NCBI GenBank assembly: GCA_025667525.1
Contig: CM046877.1
Span: 291,954,364 to 292,018,363, forward strand
Reading direction: 5' to 3'
Origin: Glebionis coronaria
Taxonomy: Eukaryota > Streptophyta > Magnoliopsida > Asterales > Asteraceae
DNA: 64,000 nucleotides
The translations under genes and the position numbers were made by a program. The notes beneath the pieces are model-generated. The model made no database searches, was not told the origin of the DNA, and saw only the letters and a program-made list of their open reading frames with translations. Positions 22,522-33,330 of the stretch are shown here, one piece after another. How positions within the stretch are numbered: position 1 is the first letter of the stretch; each line of letters starts with the position of its first letter.

Positions 22522-23600
22522 GTAGCCATGCAAGGAATAGATGGAACTAGATGGGATTGGAGCTCTATGATAGGAAGTGTTGAAAGGAATCAAGCTCTAG
22601 TTGCTGAGGAGACAGAGAAAGAATTTGCTCTCATGGCCATGTCTACCTCTAGCTCAGATAATGAGGTATATGATGATTCTTACTGTAGAAAAGGGTGTAG
22701 CAAAAATACTAAGCTATTAAAAGATCAAAATAGAAAGCTAAATGTTGATTATATAAATTCTGAGAGTAATCTAGACAACTATAAACGTGCTTTAGAACAA
22801 TTAGACTCTATCATTAGAGAATATAAGCAAAGAGAAAATCAATATAGAGAGCACATTGGAATCTTAGAAAGGGATGCTAGAGAAAAAGATGATCCATTAA
22901 GAAATTAACTACTGAAGTTGAAATCTTTAGAGCTAATAAAAAGGTAGATGAACAAACAGTTGAAAAGTTTATAAAAGCCTCTAAAGAGCTAAGTAAGGCT
23001 GTTGAAATAGGAAAATATCTAAGAGATAAAACAGGTTTTGGTGTTAAAAATGAACATGCTGCTTTTCCACCTCCACCTGCTAACATACATGGAGCCACTC
23101 CTATGAAATATCTTTCTTGGACTAGACTCTCTTATTTTTCCAAGCTGGAAGATATTGAGTTTGACTTAAATGGCTATGTGTCAAACAATAAGGAACATCA
23201 TGAACCTCTAGTAAAAACCAGTGTAGTTAGGGACTTTGAAAAAGAACAAGTTACATTAAAATAGTGGAAAATAGATAACCCTGTTCTCTTTTCAAAAGAA
23301 GGCCTATTTGGAAGTGACTCTAGTTCTAAAAGTAGTTTGTCTAGAACTTCTAGCAGTTCTGATTCCACACCAACTAGTCCAAAACCTTTTAATACCACTA
23401 CTAGATATGCAGGGATGTATAGACCTATTTACAACAGAAATGTGGTTAGAGGAAATCGAAGAAACTAGAATAATCAAAAGTCCCTTCAACTAGGAAAGGA
23501 CTTTGTGAAAAACACCAAACCTTGTTTCACCTGTGGCAGTTTTGATCACATATAACAAGACGGTAAAGCACCCATGGGAATGGTGGCTGCAAATCCTTTA
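22522..23600 (+). pseudogene. Cop-C gag C-terminal half with broken zinc knuckle
   Basis: Reading opens mid-domain with MQGIDGTRWDWSSM and a coiled-coil-like stretch (residues 60-120 of the 126-codon frame 22528-22908), then shifts frame. The later part includes PMKYLSWTRLSYFSKLEDIEF, a TAA near 23262, a Ser-rich stretch, and a zinc knuckle CFTCGSFDHI that runs into a stop before its last Cys. The ATG at 22528 is internal, not a true start. I recognise the WDWSSM and CFxCxSFDHL type blocks from gag regions of composite copia elements. Confidence 0.75.
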
Positions 23601-24347
23601 AAGGAATTGCAACCACAAGCTATTTTGTTGAATGCAGGTGCAAAACCTTTTTCCCTTGCTAAATACATTCCCCCTGCTTTGAGAAATAAGGCAACTGACA
23701 AGTATGTTATACCTGCATTAAGAAAGATAAGTGAAGCATACCCAAAACCTAGTGCAAAAATGTCCAGACCAACCTCTCATAATACATTTGCATCTGGCCA
23801 TAGGCCTTACCAACACACCTATAGATGCCAAAATAAGCAATAGGTTCCCTCTGCTAAGCATAGGGATTCCCTTGCTAACTCCAGGGTATCCCCTGCTGAC
23901 AAAGTATTGACTTCTAAAAGCATAGGTAGATGGCGAAAAGTTGTGAAAGCCTCAGCTCGTTGGGTTTTGGTTTCCAAAAGGGATACTCAATCCAATGGTG
24001 TATCTTTAGCCTTTGACAAATTATCTTACATTGATACACGAGGTAGATCCAAGCCAGTAATAGCTTGGGTCCCCAATAGAAACTAATTTGTATTTCCTTT
24101 TGGTATAGTGGCTGCTCAAGGAGTATGACTGGACAGAAGGCCTATTTGTCAAATTTGTTCCCCTGTATGACAATGATGGTGTATCATTTGGAGATGGACA
24201 TGGGACCATTATTGGAAAAGGGACCATTGTGACAATTGGAATGACATTTGATAATGTCTATCTAGTGAAAGAACTAAACTATAATCTATTCAGTTTGTCT
24301 CAAATGACAGACAACAAAACTTTATTCTATTCACAGATACTGAATGC
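23574..24347 (+). pseudogene. Cop-C protease region, active-site Asp replaced by Tyr
   Basis: A 90-codon linker (23574-23843) leads to VIAWVPNRN, then a stop. At about 24101-24133 the sequence reads WYSGCSRSMTG, where copia proteases have D-S-G-C. The codon is TAT, so the catalytic Asp has become Tyr. Frame changes follow, with YLVKELNYNLFSLSQM still readable. The enzyme would be inactive even without the frameshifts. Confidence 0.75.
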
Positions 24348-25368
24348 TTGGTTCTAGGAAAGGAGTTCACTTTACCACCAAACACTCCCATAGTGTTGAG
24401 ATATCCAAGACAGGATAATATGTACCCCATTGATTTGAAGGACATTGTTCTTCAAAAAAATGAAAATTGTTTCCAGGCCAAAGCCTCAAGTGATGAATGC
24501 AAGAAATGGCACAGAAGATTGGGTCATTTAAACTTCAAAACTATGAACAAATTGGTTAAATTCAATTTTGTTCATGGTCTTTTTTTCAAAGACCTTTACC
24601 AATGATCACACATGTATTGCCTGTTTGAAGGGAAAGCAACACAGAGCCTCTTGCAAGTCCAAAACTGCTCAATCCACCACCAAACCATTAGAGTTGCTGC
24701 ACATGGATCTTTTTGGTCCTACTTTGGTGGCAAGTATGAAAAAGAAATGGTATTTTCTAGTGGCCACTGATGATTTCTCAAGATTCAATTGGACATTCTT
24801 TTTGTTTGAGAAAAGTGACACAACAGGTGTACTCAAAGACTTCATTACTCAAATTGAACTTTACAAAAGTATGAAGGTGGTGATAATTAGGTCTGACAAT
24901 GGTGAAGAGTTTAAAAACAAGGAGTTGGATACTTTCTGTACCAACAAAGGCATCAGGAGGGAATACAGCATAGCCAGAACACCATAACAAAATCGGGTTG
25001 CGGAAAAAAGAAACAGAACACTAATAGGAGCTGCGAGGATCATGCTATCTAATTCCAAGCTTCCAGTTATATTTTGGGCTGAAGCTGTTAGCACTGCTTG
25101 TTATGTTCAAAACAGGGCCTTGGTGGTTAAGGCACACAACAGGACTCCTTATCAATTGTTCAATGGCATACCTCCTTTGATTGACTTTTTCAGACCGTTT
25201 GGGTGTCATGTGGTGATTCTCAACATAATTGATCATTTGGGAAAATTTAATGAAAAGGGGTATGGTGGATATTTCATGGGGTATTCATTAACAAGCAAAG
25301 GATATAGGGTCTTCAACAGAAGACAAGCAAAGTCACAGAAATCTCCATGTGGATTTTTTGGAAGATAA
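24348..25368 (+). pseudogene. Cop-C integrase, broken
   Basis: The zinc domain is split by a frameshift near 24590: KWHRRLGHLNFKTMNKL on one side and DHTCIACLKGKQH on the other. The core contains D in LLHMDLFGP, D in IRSDNGEEF and E in RVAEKRNRT, so the DDE acids are present. TAA at 24985-24987 replaces a Gln in the conserved ARTPQQN block. The C-terminal part reads FWAEAVSTACYVQNRALV and GYFMGYSLTSKGYRVFNRR. Integrase function is lost. Confidence 0.85.
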
Positions 25369-25932
25369 GCCTGAAGATCTACAAACAGGTCCTAATTGTT
25401 TCTTTGATATTGAAGTACTTTCTAAATCCATGAATTATGTGTCTGTTGCTTTGGAAAATACTAACATTTCAGGTACAAAAGAACCAACTGTTTTGGAGAG
25501 CTCACCTCTAAAGGTACATGATTGTACCTTCACTATTCCCTACTGATGATGTTTCAAAAGGAGATGAAGTAGAAGAAGATATCTCTCAAAAGGATGACCA
25601 GTCCATCAATTATGTTGCCAAACATATCCATGAAAGCAGTGGAGTCCCTAAAAGTAGTGGAATGCTTGAAACTCAAAAAGTAGTGGCATGTATGAAAGCA
25701 GTGGAATCCTGGATTCCCCTGCTGGTCCAAACATTCCACCTGTTGTTGAAGAAACTATGATCAATGATGACCATGATGTTGAAGAAGGAACCGTTCTTCA
25801 GTATATATATACCCCTTCCTTCATGACCAACAGTGGAAACAGAATACTCATACATGGAGGCCCAAGTTTCTCAGACTTTCACACAGCTCCTTCATTGACC
25901 AATGTTGTTTCATTGGGAAGCTATTTTTTGAA
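25369..25932 (+). pseudogene. Cop-C integrase-RT linker
   Basis: This is a low-complexity Glu/Ser/Gly-rich linker split over three frames (25349-25546, 25518-25760, 25688-25963). It includes near-repeats of KSSG...ESSG type (SSGVPKSSGMLET, ESSGILDSPAGP). It corresponds to the variable linker between integrase and reverse transcriptase. Confidence 0.6.
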
Positions 25933-27345
25933 GTGTTCTTCCCACATCAGCATAGCCCAATAGAAGCTGATTTGAGCAATTTGGAATCTGAGGTCATCAT
26001 AGACAAGCACCCCACGTATGGAGTCAATAACGATCATCCACAATCACAAATCATAGGTGATCTTGGGACTCCCAAACAAACAAGGAATCAAGCAAGAGAG
26101 CACAACTTTATTGCCAACATCACAATGAAGTTTAATCATGAAAATATGCAAGGCTGCCTCTTTGCTGCCTTTTTGTCACAAGAAGAGCCAAAGAAGATAT
26201 TCCACGCTTTGAATGATCCAAGTTGGTTAGAAGCTATGCAGGAAGAGCTATTGCCATTTGATATTGAGGAAGTTTGGATTTTGGTAGAATGTCCAAAATG
26301 GGCAAGACCCATTGGGACAAAGTGGGTGCTCAGAAACAAGAAGGATGAGAGAGGTATAGTGGTCAGAAACAAAGCCAGACTAGTAGTTCAAGGGTACACT
26401 CAGGAGGAAGGCATTGATTATGATGAGGTATTTGCTCTAGTTGCTAGAATTGAAGCCATCAGATTATTTTTGGCGTATACTTCTTTTATGGACTTTGTGG
26501 TATACCAAATGGATGTTAACAGTGCATTTTTGTATGGGACCATTGATGAGGAGGTGTATGTAATGCAACCTCCAGGCTTTGAATATCCAGAGCATCCAAA
26601 CAAGGTCTACAAAGTGAAAAAAGCAATGTATGGACTCCATCAGACCCCCACGGCCTGGTATGGGACTCTATCCAAGTATCTTTTGGATAATGGATTCAAT
26701 AAGGGCAAGATTGATCAGACCCTGTTCATCAAGAAACAAAGACGTGACTTTCTTTTGGTGCAAGTATATGTGGATGACATCATTTTTGGATCCACAAACT
26801 CTTTGCTTAGCAAAGAATTTGCCAAATTGATGCAAGATAAGTTCCAAATGAGTGCAATGGGAGAACTCAACTTTTTCTTGGTGTTAAAAGTTCAGTAGAG
26901 GAAAGATGGGATCTTTATTTCTCAGGATAAATATGTTGCTGAAATTGTGAAAAAGTTTGGAATGAATGAAGGAAAGAAAGTCTCTACTCCTATGGATAAA
27001 GATCATCCTTGGGGAAAAGATAGTCCAAGAAAGCCTATTGATGTCAGAACTTATAGATCCATGATTGGATCTCTCATGTACCTTACAGCTTCAAGACCTG
27101 ACATCATGTTTTCTATATGCCTTTGTGCAAGATACCAAGTGACACCAATGGAGTGCCATCTGTTTGCTGTAAAGAGAAACTTTAGGTATTTGAAGTGCCA
27201 TCCAACTCTAGGACTTTGGTATCCCAAGGAGTCACCATTTGAGCAAGTAGCCTATTCAAATAGTGACTATGGTGGTGACAACAATGATAGAAAGTCTACA
27301 ACAGGTGGATGTCAATTTTTGGGGAGCATGCTTATATCTTGGTAG
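25933..27345 (+). pseudogene. Cop-C reverse transcriptase and RNase H start
   Basis: One frame holds the RT from KIFHALNDPSWLEAMQEEL through ARLVVQGYTQEEGIDYDE, VYQMDVNSAFLYG and KAMYGLHQTPTAWY. The catalytic motif YVDDIIFG is at about 26767-26790. TAG at 26896-26898 interrupts; reading resumes in the same frame with MIGSLMYLTASRPDI, CARYQVTPMECHL and DRKSTTGGCQFLG. In the RNase H motif YSNSDYGG the first acid of the usual DxD is Asn. A frameshift near 27340 ends the frame. The YxDD acids are intact. Confidence 0.88.
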
Positions 27346-27709
27346 TGCAAAAAAGAAAACTATTCTGGCGACTTCCACAACTGAAGCTGAATATGTGGAT
27401 GTTTCTGCATGCTGTGGACAAGTCCTTTGGATTCAGAATCAGTTGCTTGATTATTGGTACAATTTTCTTAAAACCAAGATATTTATAGATAATAACAACA
27501 CAATTTGCATAATTAATAATCTTGTTTTTCACACTAAAACTAAACACATTGAAATCATACATCATTTTATTAGAGACTGTTTTGCAAAAGGGCTCATTGT
27601 CCCAGAGACAATTGCTACAGAGCTCAATGTTGCTGATCTTTTGACAAAACCTTTTGACATAGGGAGGTTTCAGTACTTGGTTGCAAGTACTGGGATGGAC
27701 AACCCCTAA
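27346..27709 (+). pseudogene. Cop-C RNase H C-terminal part
   Basis: After the frameshift the reading is TSTTEAEYVDVSACCGQVLWIQ, FIDNNNTICI and NVADLLTKPFDIGRFQYLV, ending MDNP at TAA 27707-27709. These are the conserved last blocks of copia pol. The catalytic Glu of TTEAEY and the Asp of FIDN are present. Confidence 0.85.
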
Positions 27710-28250
27710 AACAGATGTATGTATGTTCTTATGTGTATACATGATTGTATTATTGTTTGTTGTTGTAGAATTGCTAGTCACTTTTTCCATCATTCTTAAT
27801 CCCATTGTTTTTGAACAAAGTTTCCCTTGCTTGGGTTAATTCCCCTGCTAAGGAGGTTTCCCCTTATAGGGTATTTTCCCTTTTTGGGTTTGTTCTTTTT
27901 ATAAGTGGTTATATGTGGTTTTAGACTAACAATGCATGAATCATAATGAAGTATGCTATATCTTATGGGTGAATCAGGTATATACTCTATGTTTCAGGGG
28001 AGGTTAGATCACACATTTAGGATTCAGAGTATCCATATGATGCTCATGTATGATTCTAGATCATACCCAGATGTGAGTGGGGGCTTTGCGATAGTAAAGA
28101 CTTGCTGCAAGGCAAGTTGGAGTCCTTAGACCTCGAGGCACTGTAATATGCATTCAGACCTCTTGATTGGGTAGCTTTCTGTACAAAATGGAGCTTTTGG
28201 GTGCATGTTGCCAAGACTACTTGACTATAGGAAGGGAAGGGTTGGGTTGG
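27710..28250 (+). other. Cop-C 3' noncoding tract, truncated
   Basis: This is 540 bp without coding resemblance, containing CCCCTGCTAAGG- and CCCCTTATAGGG-type phrases at about 27840-27880. It is cut by the LTR of Cop-F. GTTGG at 28246-28250 may be the left target duplication of Cop-F, but the right partner is not visible. Confidence 0.6.
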
Positions 28251-29130
28251 TGTTGGTCCCTTGTAATTAGTGCTATACTTATGAATACTAAGTATAGACC
28301 TAACTCATGGTAAAGTAATGTAATAATGCAAGACAAAGTAAATTAAAACACAAAAGGTTTTCAACATTTAAATCTTAGGTTTATTAAAGAATTATACCCT
28401 ATTGCATGCGAAGCTACAATAGGGATTGAATAGACAATGTGTGTTTGGTGATCTCCTCACTAACCAGCTAGTCCAATCCTAACGATTTCTAAGCTTGACG
28501 ATTGTAAACAGGAGTTTATAAATCAAGTGTTTAAATCGTATTTGGAAGAGAGAACTTTGTTTGTGAATGTCTAAAGCATTTAGTGCACAAACTCATTAAC
28601 TTCTCTCTTCCCACAAGCATCCAATTTATGGAAGATAAGGGTAGATACGTGACAAGAATTGCCCATGTGCAATTCTTGTCCTATTGGTACAGTGTACTAT
28701 CTGGTCTTATACTATTCTAAGTAATAAGACGTAAGTCCTTTCAAAGGCCTACTATACCCTATCTATCCCAAACGGGTAAGTCACATTATTAGTGTGATGT
28801 ACAATGTCTTATCAGACTTCAACTCATCCCACCATTAATTCAGTCTTCAAGATGCTTGTTCTTTCAGGGAGATTGTATGGGGTTCAGTGAGTCTATTGTC
28901 AACAACTCATTGAACCCATCACCTTCTTCTTCGTCTTAGGTACATCATTCACTGAGCTTCACCTCATCGAATACTCGAGTCTTTCTTAGACTCAGGCTAA
29001 GAACTTGAAGATGACTCACTGAGTGATTGTTCACTTAGTGACTTCTTTGTGTTCAAGGTTCAAACGATACTTAGGCTGATTGTTATTCAACTCCCTCAGG
29101 GAGGTCATCACGTACTGAATTGACCTAACA
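28251..29130 (-). repeat. Cop-F 3' LTR
   Basis: In element orientation it begins TGTTAGGTCAATTCAG and ends GGGACCAACA, giving 880 bp. The ends resemble those of the Cop-D LTR (TGTTAGCC...GGGACAACA). The paired LTR is absent from the window, so the boundaries rest on the terminal motifs and purine tract. Confidence 0.75.
28544..28680 (-). promoter_or_regulatory. Cop-F core promoter region: inverted repeat, TATA-like, inverted repeat
   Basis: Read on the minus strand: a perfect 12-bp-arm hairpin (28651-28680, arms GACAAGAATTGC, 6-nt loop), then a TATA-like CCATAAATTGG (about 28623-28633). A second inverted repeat follows, with 11-bp arms GGAAGAGAGAA at 28611-28601 and 28554-28544. Inside its loop is a further 7-bp stem GTTTGTG/CACAAAC. 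The TATA-like site is weaker than in Cop-A and Cop-D. Confidence 0.65.
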
Positions 29131-29142
29131 ATCTCCCCCTAT
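29131..29142 (-). promoter_or_regulatory. Cop-F polypurine tract
   Basis: The minus strand reads AATAGGGGGAGAT directly next to the TGTTAGG of the LTR. The following 29143-29315 is short AT-rich noncoding sequence. Confidence 0.8.
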
Positions 29143-29315
29143 TTAGATATATTATATGCCTAAGTAAAGTTGTTATAAGTGAGCAAAGAGGCTTCTTATT
29201 ATACATGCTATTCTACTGATGAAAAGACTTGATTTTAACAAAGTACATCTTTATATTCATCATTACAAGACTTAAACAGTCTTATACAAGAACAACAAAA
29301 TAAAAATACAAGTTA

Positions 29316-29756
29316 TTAACTTTCCATAGCCTCCCTCTTCACCTTTGAGGACGGTAACACTTTTTCTTTGTCAGGCCTCCTTGCAATCAACTCCCTGAGC
29401 TTTACAGCAAACCTTTTGTTTTCAGGAGTCTGAACATTTCCAGCCATCACCAAGAAAATGAGAAGACTTTCAGTTGGGCATTTATCAATATCATTCATTC
29501 TCTGAAAGGCTTGGTCTCCAAATACATCAACAAAGAAGATACCCCACTCAGGTTCTTCAATGACCATGTTGTTCACAAAGGGTACATGTTCAGGGAGCTT
29601 TCGATTACATTCTAACCCAGGGATCTTAGTTTCAACTTCAAGCTCAACTCTTTTCCTTTTTCTTCCCTGAGTCTTTGTGGGATCCTGTTTAGAAAGAGGG
29701 AGATCTTTAGTGATTCCCAATTGTTCCTTGATTTGATTCAACCTTGATACTAGCAT
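29316..29756 (-). pseudogene. Cop-F 3' ORF of unknown function
   Basis: The open stretch of 146 codons begins MLVSRLNQIKEQLGITKDLPL, followed by a basic block (GRKRKRVELEVE), then IPGLECNRKLPEHVPFVNNMVIEEPEWGIFF and a Lys-rich tail. The ATG is probably internal: the same frame reads upstream (QKM, a TAG, NLNP...) before the Ath-G LTR interrupts. It lies after the position of pol and before the purine tract, so it is an extra ORF downstream of pol. I recall similar sequences in the 3' part of composite copia polyproteins. No domain or function is recognised. Confidence 0.6.
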
Positions 29757-30030
29757 TTTTGCTATGGGTTCAGATTTATCTCGGTATCCTCTCGAATTGA
29801 TCGCAGCTCAATGTGGGATGATTGTTCTTGGTTACTAAAAAAGAGTGGTTTTCTAATCTACTAAAGGTTTAAATGCACTAAGATGTAAACTTAAATGAAA
29901 AGCAATTAATTAATTTAATAGCAATTAATAAAACTTGAATTAAAACTTGAATTAAAATATAAATATAAAATGAAGATACAGTAAATGGCACTTAATCTTA
30001 GATACAAAATGCCCAAAAGGAAAATTGATT

Positions 30031-30526
30031 CGGAAGTTCTTACTGATTCGGAACTCTTCCGGATGAAAAGATGTTGATCCAGAACTCCTTGATTCGGAAC
30101 TTGTTGATCCGGAACTTTGGTCCGGAACTTTACTCGGAACTTGGTTCGGAACTTCGCTCGGAACTTTCGTTCGGAAGTTTGGTCCGGAACTTCGTTCGGA
30201 ACTTAGCTCGGAACTTCGTTCGGAAGTTTGGTCCGGAATTTTACTCGGAACTTCGTTCAGAAGTTTGGTCCGGAACTTTGTTCGGAAGTCTACTCGGAAG
30301 TTGGTTCGGAACTTTATTCGGAACTTATAAACAGAATACTCATTCGGAACTTTAAAAGTACTGATTCGGAACTTTTGAAAACACTTTCATTCGGAACTTT
30401 ATTCGGAACTTTTGAAAAGAACATTCATCCGGAACTTTTAAAACTGATTCGGAACTTTTTAATACAAATTGATTCGGAACTTTTAACTAAGATGATTCAT
30501 TCGAAAGTATCATGCTCATTCGGAAC
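30031..30526 (-). repeat. CGGAA-type array in the Ath-G LTR
   Basis: About 28 copies of CGGAA lie in 500 bp, mostly as TCGGAACTT or CCGGAACTT (AAGTTCCGA in element sense). They are spaced 9-30 bp apart, more densely in 30080-30330. It is not a simple fixed-period tandem repeat. It opens short plus-strand frames (30071-30614) that translate into RNF/SEL repeats and are not genes. Confidence 0.85.
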
Positions 30527-30937
30527 CTGGGAAACTCAAGAACAGTACGATTCAGAAAAACAGGGGAACTCGGTTTCAAGCCAAAAATCCACCAAGTTTT
30601 TAACCCAAACTTAAGTAAAACTAACCACGAATCATATACTAACCATAAACAACAAATCCAATCAATAAAAACTTAAAACCCAATAACTTTTAAAGATCAA
30701 ACTCAACAAAATAAACTTTAAGACTTGGAATCAAAAAGAAGAAAGATGAACAAGATGAAATGAAAGATGATATTGATTGATTAATGTTGAACAAAGAAAA
30801 GACAAAGATTAAATTACAAGATTGGAAAAATAAAAATCAAAATCACCAAACACCCTAATGGTGTTGGTGATGACTACGAACAAAAAAAGAGAGAAAAGAG
30901 GAGAAAAAAAACTTAATGAAAAGTGTGAAGGGAATCC

Positions 30938-30945
30938 TTTATATA
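30938..30945 (-). promoter_or_regulatory. TATA box, Ath-G LTR
   Basis: The minus strand reads TATATAAA in the context CACCTATATAAAGGATTCC, about 445 bp into the LTR and upstream of the CGGAA array. The array would therefore be in the transcript. Confidence 0.6.
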
Positions 30946-31390
30946 GGTGTTCTCTTTGGTTGGTGAGTGGGCTTTCTCCCGTTCTTCTTTTCTTCTCGTC
31001 TTTTCAGAAAAGTTGACGTTTTCGATTCTGATTCGGGATTTGTCGTCGATTAAATTCAACTCGTCTTTTAATTTCTACGTTTAATAGACTTGAGTTTCTT
31101 CGACTTATGTAAATCTTCCATATTTGGTCCTTTTCTTCGATAAATCTTCAAATAGGCCCAGTGACTTCAAATCTTTTGCATCTCTTGGACAATAGACTTC
31201 GTCTTGAGTCTTTTTCTTCCATAAAACCCGTGCAATCCCATGTTTTCTTCAATATTCATCCGGTTGGCTCTGAAAACACAATAAACATAAAAACCACGCA
31301 TAATTCCAAACAAATGATATTAAATACGTGTTTTGGTCTCGTTTTAGCCAGAATTAAGTGGAAAAAGGATGGGTGTTTACACACCTATCA

Positions 31391-31402
31391 AATCCCCTAC
31401 AC
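31391..31402 (-). promoter_or_regulatory. Ath-G polypurine tract
   Basis: The minus strand reads GTGTAGGGGATT directly before TGATAGG, preceded by GGGCATGGCAATGG. The same context (GGTCATGGCAATGG) precedes the purine tract of Ath-B. Confidence 0.8.
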
Positions 31403-33330
31403 TTAACCATTGCCATGCCCTCATGCAATGCTTAGTGATAAAGCAAATTTACACTTTTCTCATAATTAATCAACCTTGGCCTTATTAAAATACTACTAAA
31501 CAAAAATTAAAGTACTAAGAGAAATTAAAATCTTTAAAGTAAACAAAAGGATAGAAAACCATTTTCACTTGAAAATAGCTATATGGAAATAACTTGCAAA
31601 GAGATCAAGGACTTACTTTAGGGCTTCGGTGATGCGAAGATTTATCACCCTCAAGTTTCACGTTCCCCAAACTAAGCTTAAAAACGAGATCATTGTTATT
31701 ATAAGTTAGCAAATCGAACACTTACACACATGGCTTAATTATATGCTTAAACTCCCTTATTCCTAGGTGTATCTCTTATATTTTATTTTTGTCTTAGAAT
31801 GATCATGAAGATGCATTTTTGGACTTATTTTGATAGTTTATTAGGCTGAAAGCAAAGTAGGACGATTTGATCAATAGTTAGCTAAAGGACAAAATCTCTT
31901 AAAACTGCTTCTCGGGATATCAAAAAGTTCATATCTTGGCATAACTCGGTTCACGATTTGAGACCTTTCTCGGGCCGATATTTGGCATGTACTTCATACT
32001 TCATGTCTTGAGAGACGTGCTTGAGATAATGGTCTTCTCATCGTTAATAGAGTTTCTTCACTTGGAGACTTTTGAGGGGTACTCCAACTTTGTTGACCAC
32101 GACTTCATGATTATTTCTTTAATCTCTAATTGGGATTTTGGGATACAACGATCCGCCTCCTTTTCGGACTTGGATCTACTTATCCTCATACCTTGTTAGG
32201 GTCTTTTCGGATAGACTTCTCCATCATCTTTATGGGAGTTGATTGCTTTTCGTCGTGAGTCTTGATCCTTCATATTGATTTTGGGAATAATGCTTTTCAC
32301 ATCACCTTGGATCTTTAGCAATAAGATTGAATCCTCATGCCTTGTTAGGGCCTTTTCGGACTCGCCAATCTTTGCGCCCCGCTTCATAAGTTATGCCTTG
32401 GCTTTGAACTCTTATCATTACCGAGCAACTTTTAAACGATCTTGGGCTAGAAGCTAAGTAACTTTTCAAATTGTACGACCTTACTTATTGCAGATAAATT
32501 ATTAGCAAGTGATGGGAGAATAGGCAAATAATTACACCAACTGAGTTTGTGCAAGAATACCGACTTATAATTGACTCTATCATTTCTCGTCCTCCACAAT
32601 TTAAAATATCAAGTAATGAGACTCGTGGATACTTAGCCTAATAAACCAATTAAGGTCTACATGGTTAAGGATACTAGCTAGAATAAACTTGGATAAGTCT
32701 ATTCGGGTTGAGTCAAAATAATCGCAATGGGCCTAATATGTCAAAGACTTCAAAACTAGCTTCACCACTTTATTAATATTTTTGACTTTATTGCGGGATA
32801 TATACATATGAAAGAAACGATAAAAATTTAAAAATTACGACTAAATGGCCAAAGTTAATCAAAAATTTGAAAAATGTTGAAAAAGATGATTTTCCGGTTA
32901 AATGAAGGCATTTTCATGGAAAAATCCACTTAAAACTTCGATAGAAGTCCCCCTACACTTAAGATAAACATTGTCCTCAATGTTTAAGCATGTGGGAAAA
33001 ATCTCCCCTACACTTATGACATTGTGCACGTTGGTTAAATCAAGTTAAGGAAGAGACGACTAAAGTGATCAATTTCAAATGTGAGTATGAAGAAAATTGA
33101 ATCACGATAGTAGAGAGATAGAACCGGATTTCGGATAACACGGGAGCACGGTTCTTCAAAGGTTCCAAAAGTGCATTCATCCCTGTAAGCACATCACCAC
33201 ACAAACACAAAGAACCTATAGAGGTCCCCCTACACTTAGGAGGTTAAACGGAAAAGGATAGATACTCGGGTTGCCTCCCGAGGAGCACTTGTTTTTGATA
33301 ACCGAGTCACGAGCCTGACTCGACCCAAAA
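31403..33330 (-). other. Ath-G 3' noncoding tract
   Basis: This is 1.9 kb downstream of pol in element sense. ORFs at 31987-32199 and 32196-32457 are short and on mixed strands with no resemblance. Blocks shared with Ath-B include the hairpin at 32966-32985, CTTAAGTGTAGGGGG and AGACTCGTCC-like phrases. Confidence 0.7.
32966..32985 (-). repeat. Perfect hairpin conserved with Ath-B
   Basis: The minus strand reads AAACATTGAGGACAATGTTT (8-bp arms, AGGA loop), identical to 14686-14705 in Ath-B. Confidence 0.85.

Larger units (their letters stand above)
22522..28250 (+). mobile_element. Cop-C: decayed Ty1/copia element, both ends interrupted
   Basis: The order gag tail, zinc knuckle, protease, integrase, RT, RNase H, 3' noncoding is visible on the plus strand. 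The start is cut by the Ath-E LTR at 22522 and the 3' noncoding tract by the Cop-F LTR at 28251. Neither of its own LTRs is in the window. At least four stops and several frameshifts occur. It is the outermost host of the nest on its side. Confidence 0.85.
28251..29759 (-). mobile_element. Cop-F: Ty1/copia element, 3' LTR plus 3' ORF only
   Basis: On the minus strand the window shows the last part of the element: a 3' ORF (about 29840-29316), a polypurine tract (29142-29131) and the 3' LTR (29130-28251). The Ath-G LTR cuts into the ORF at 29760. The pol region is not in the window. Like Cop-A and Cop-D, the LTR begins TGTTAG after a GGGGGAGAT purine tract. Confidence 0.75.
29760..31390 (-). 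repeat. Ath-G 3' LTR
   Basis: In element orientation it begins TGATAGGTGTGTAAACACCC at 31390, matching TGATAAGTGTGAAAACACTC of Ath-B. It contains a TATA box at 30945-30938 and a large CGGAA-type array. The 3' end is placed at CCCATAGCA (29760) because coding sequence of Cop-F starts just beyond. Length is 1631 bp, shorter than the Ath-B and Ath-E LTRs. The left end is less certain than the right. Confidence 0.7.

Noticed and set aside
22528..22530. ATG at 22528 as a gene start
   Set aside because: It is internal to the Cop-C gag domain; the upstream part was displaced by the Ath-E LTR.
29316..29756. Host gene encoding a small basic protein
   Set aside because: It sits between a copia purine tract and an inserted LTR, and its frame continues upstream past the ATG, so it belongs to Cop-F.
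30071..30614. Plus-strand ORFs translating into RNF/SEL-type repeats
   Set aside because: They are read-through of the CGGAA array in the Ath-G LTR, antisense to the element, with no start context or domain.
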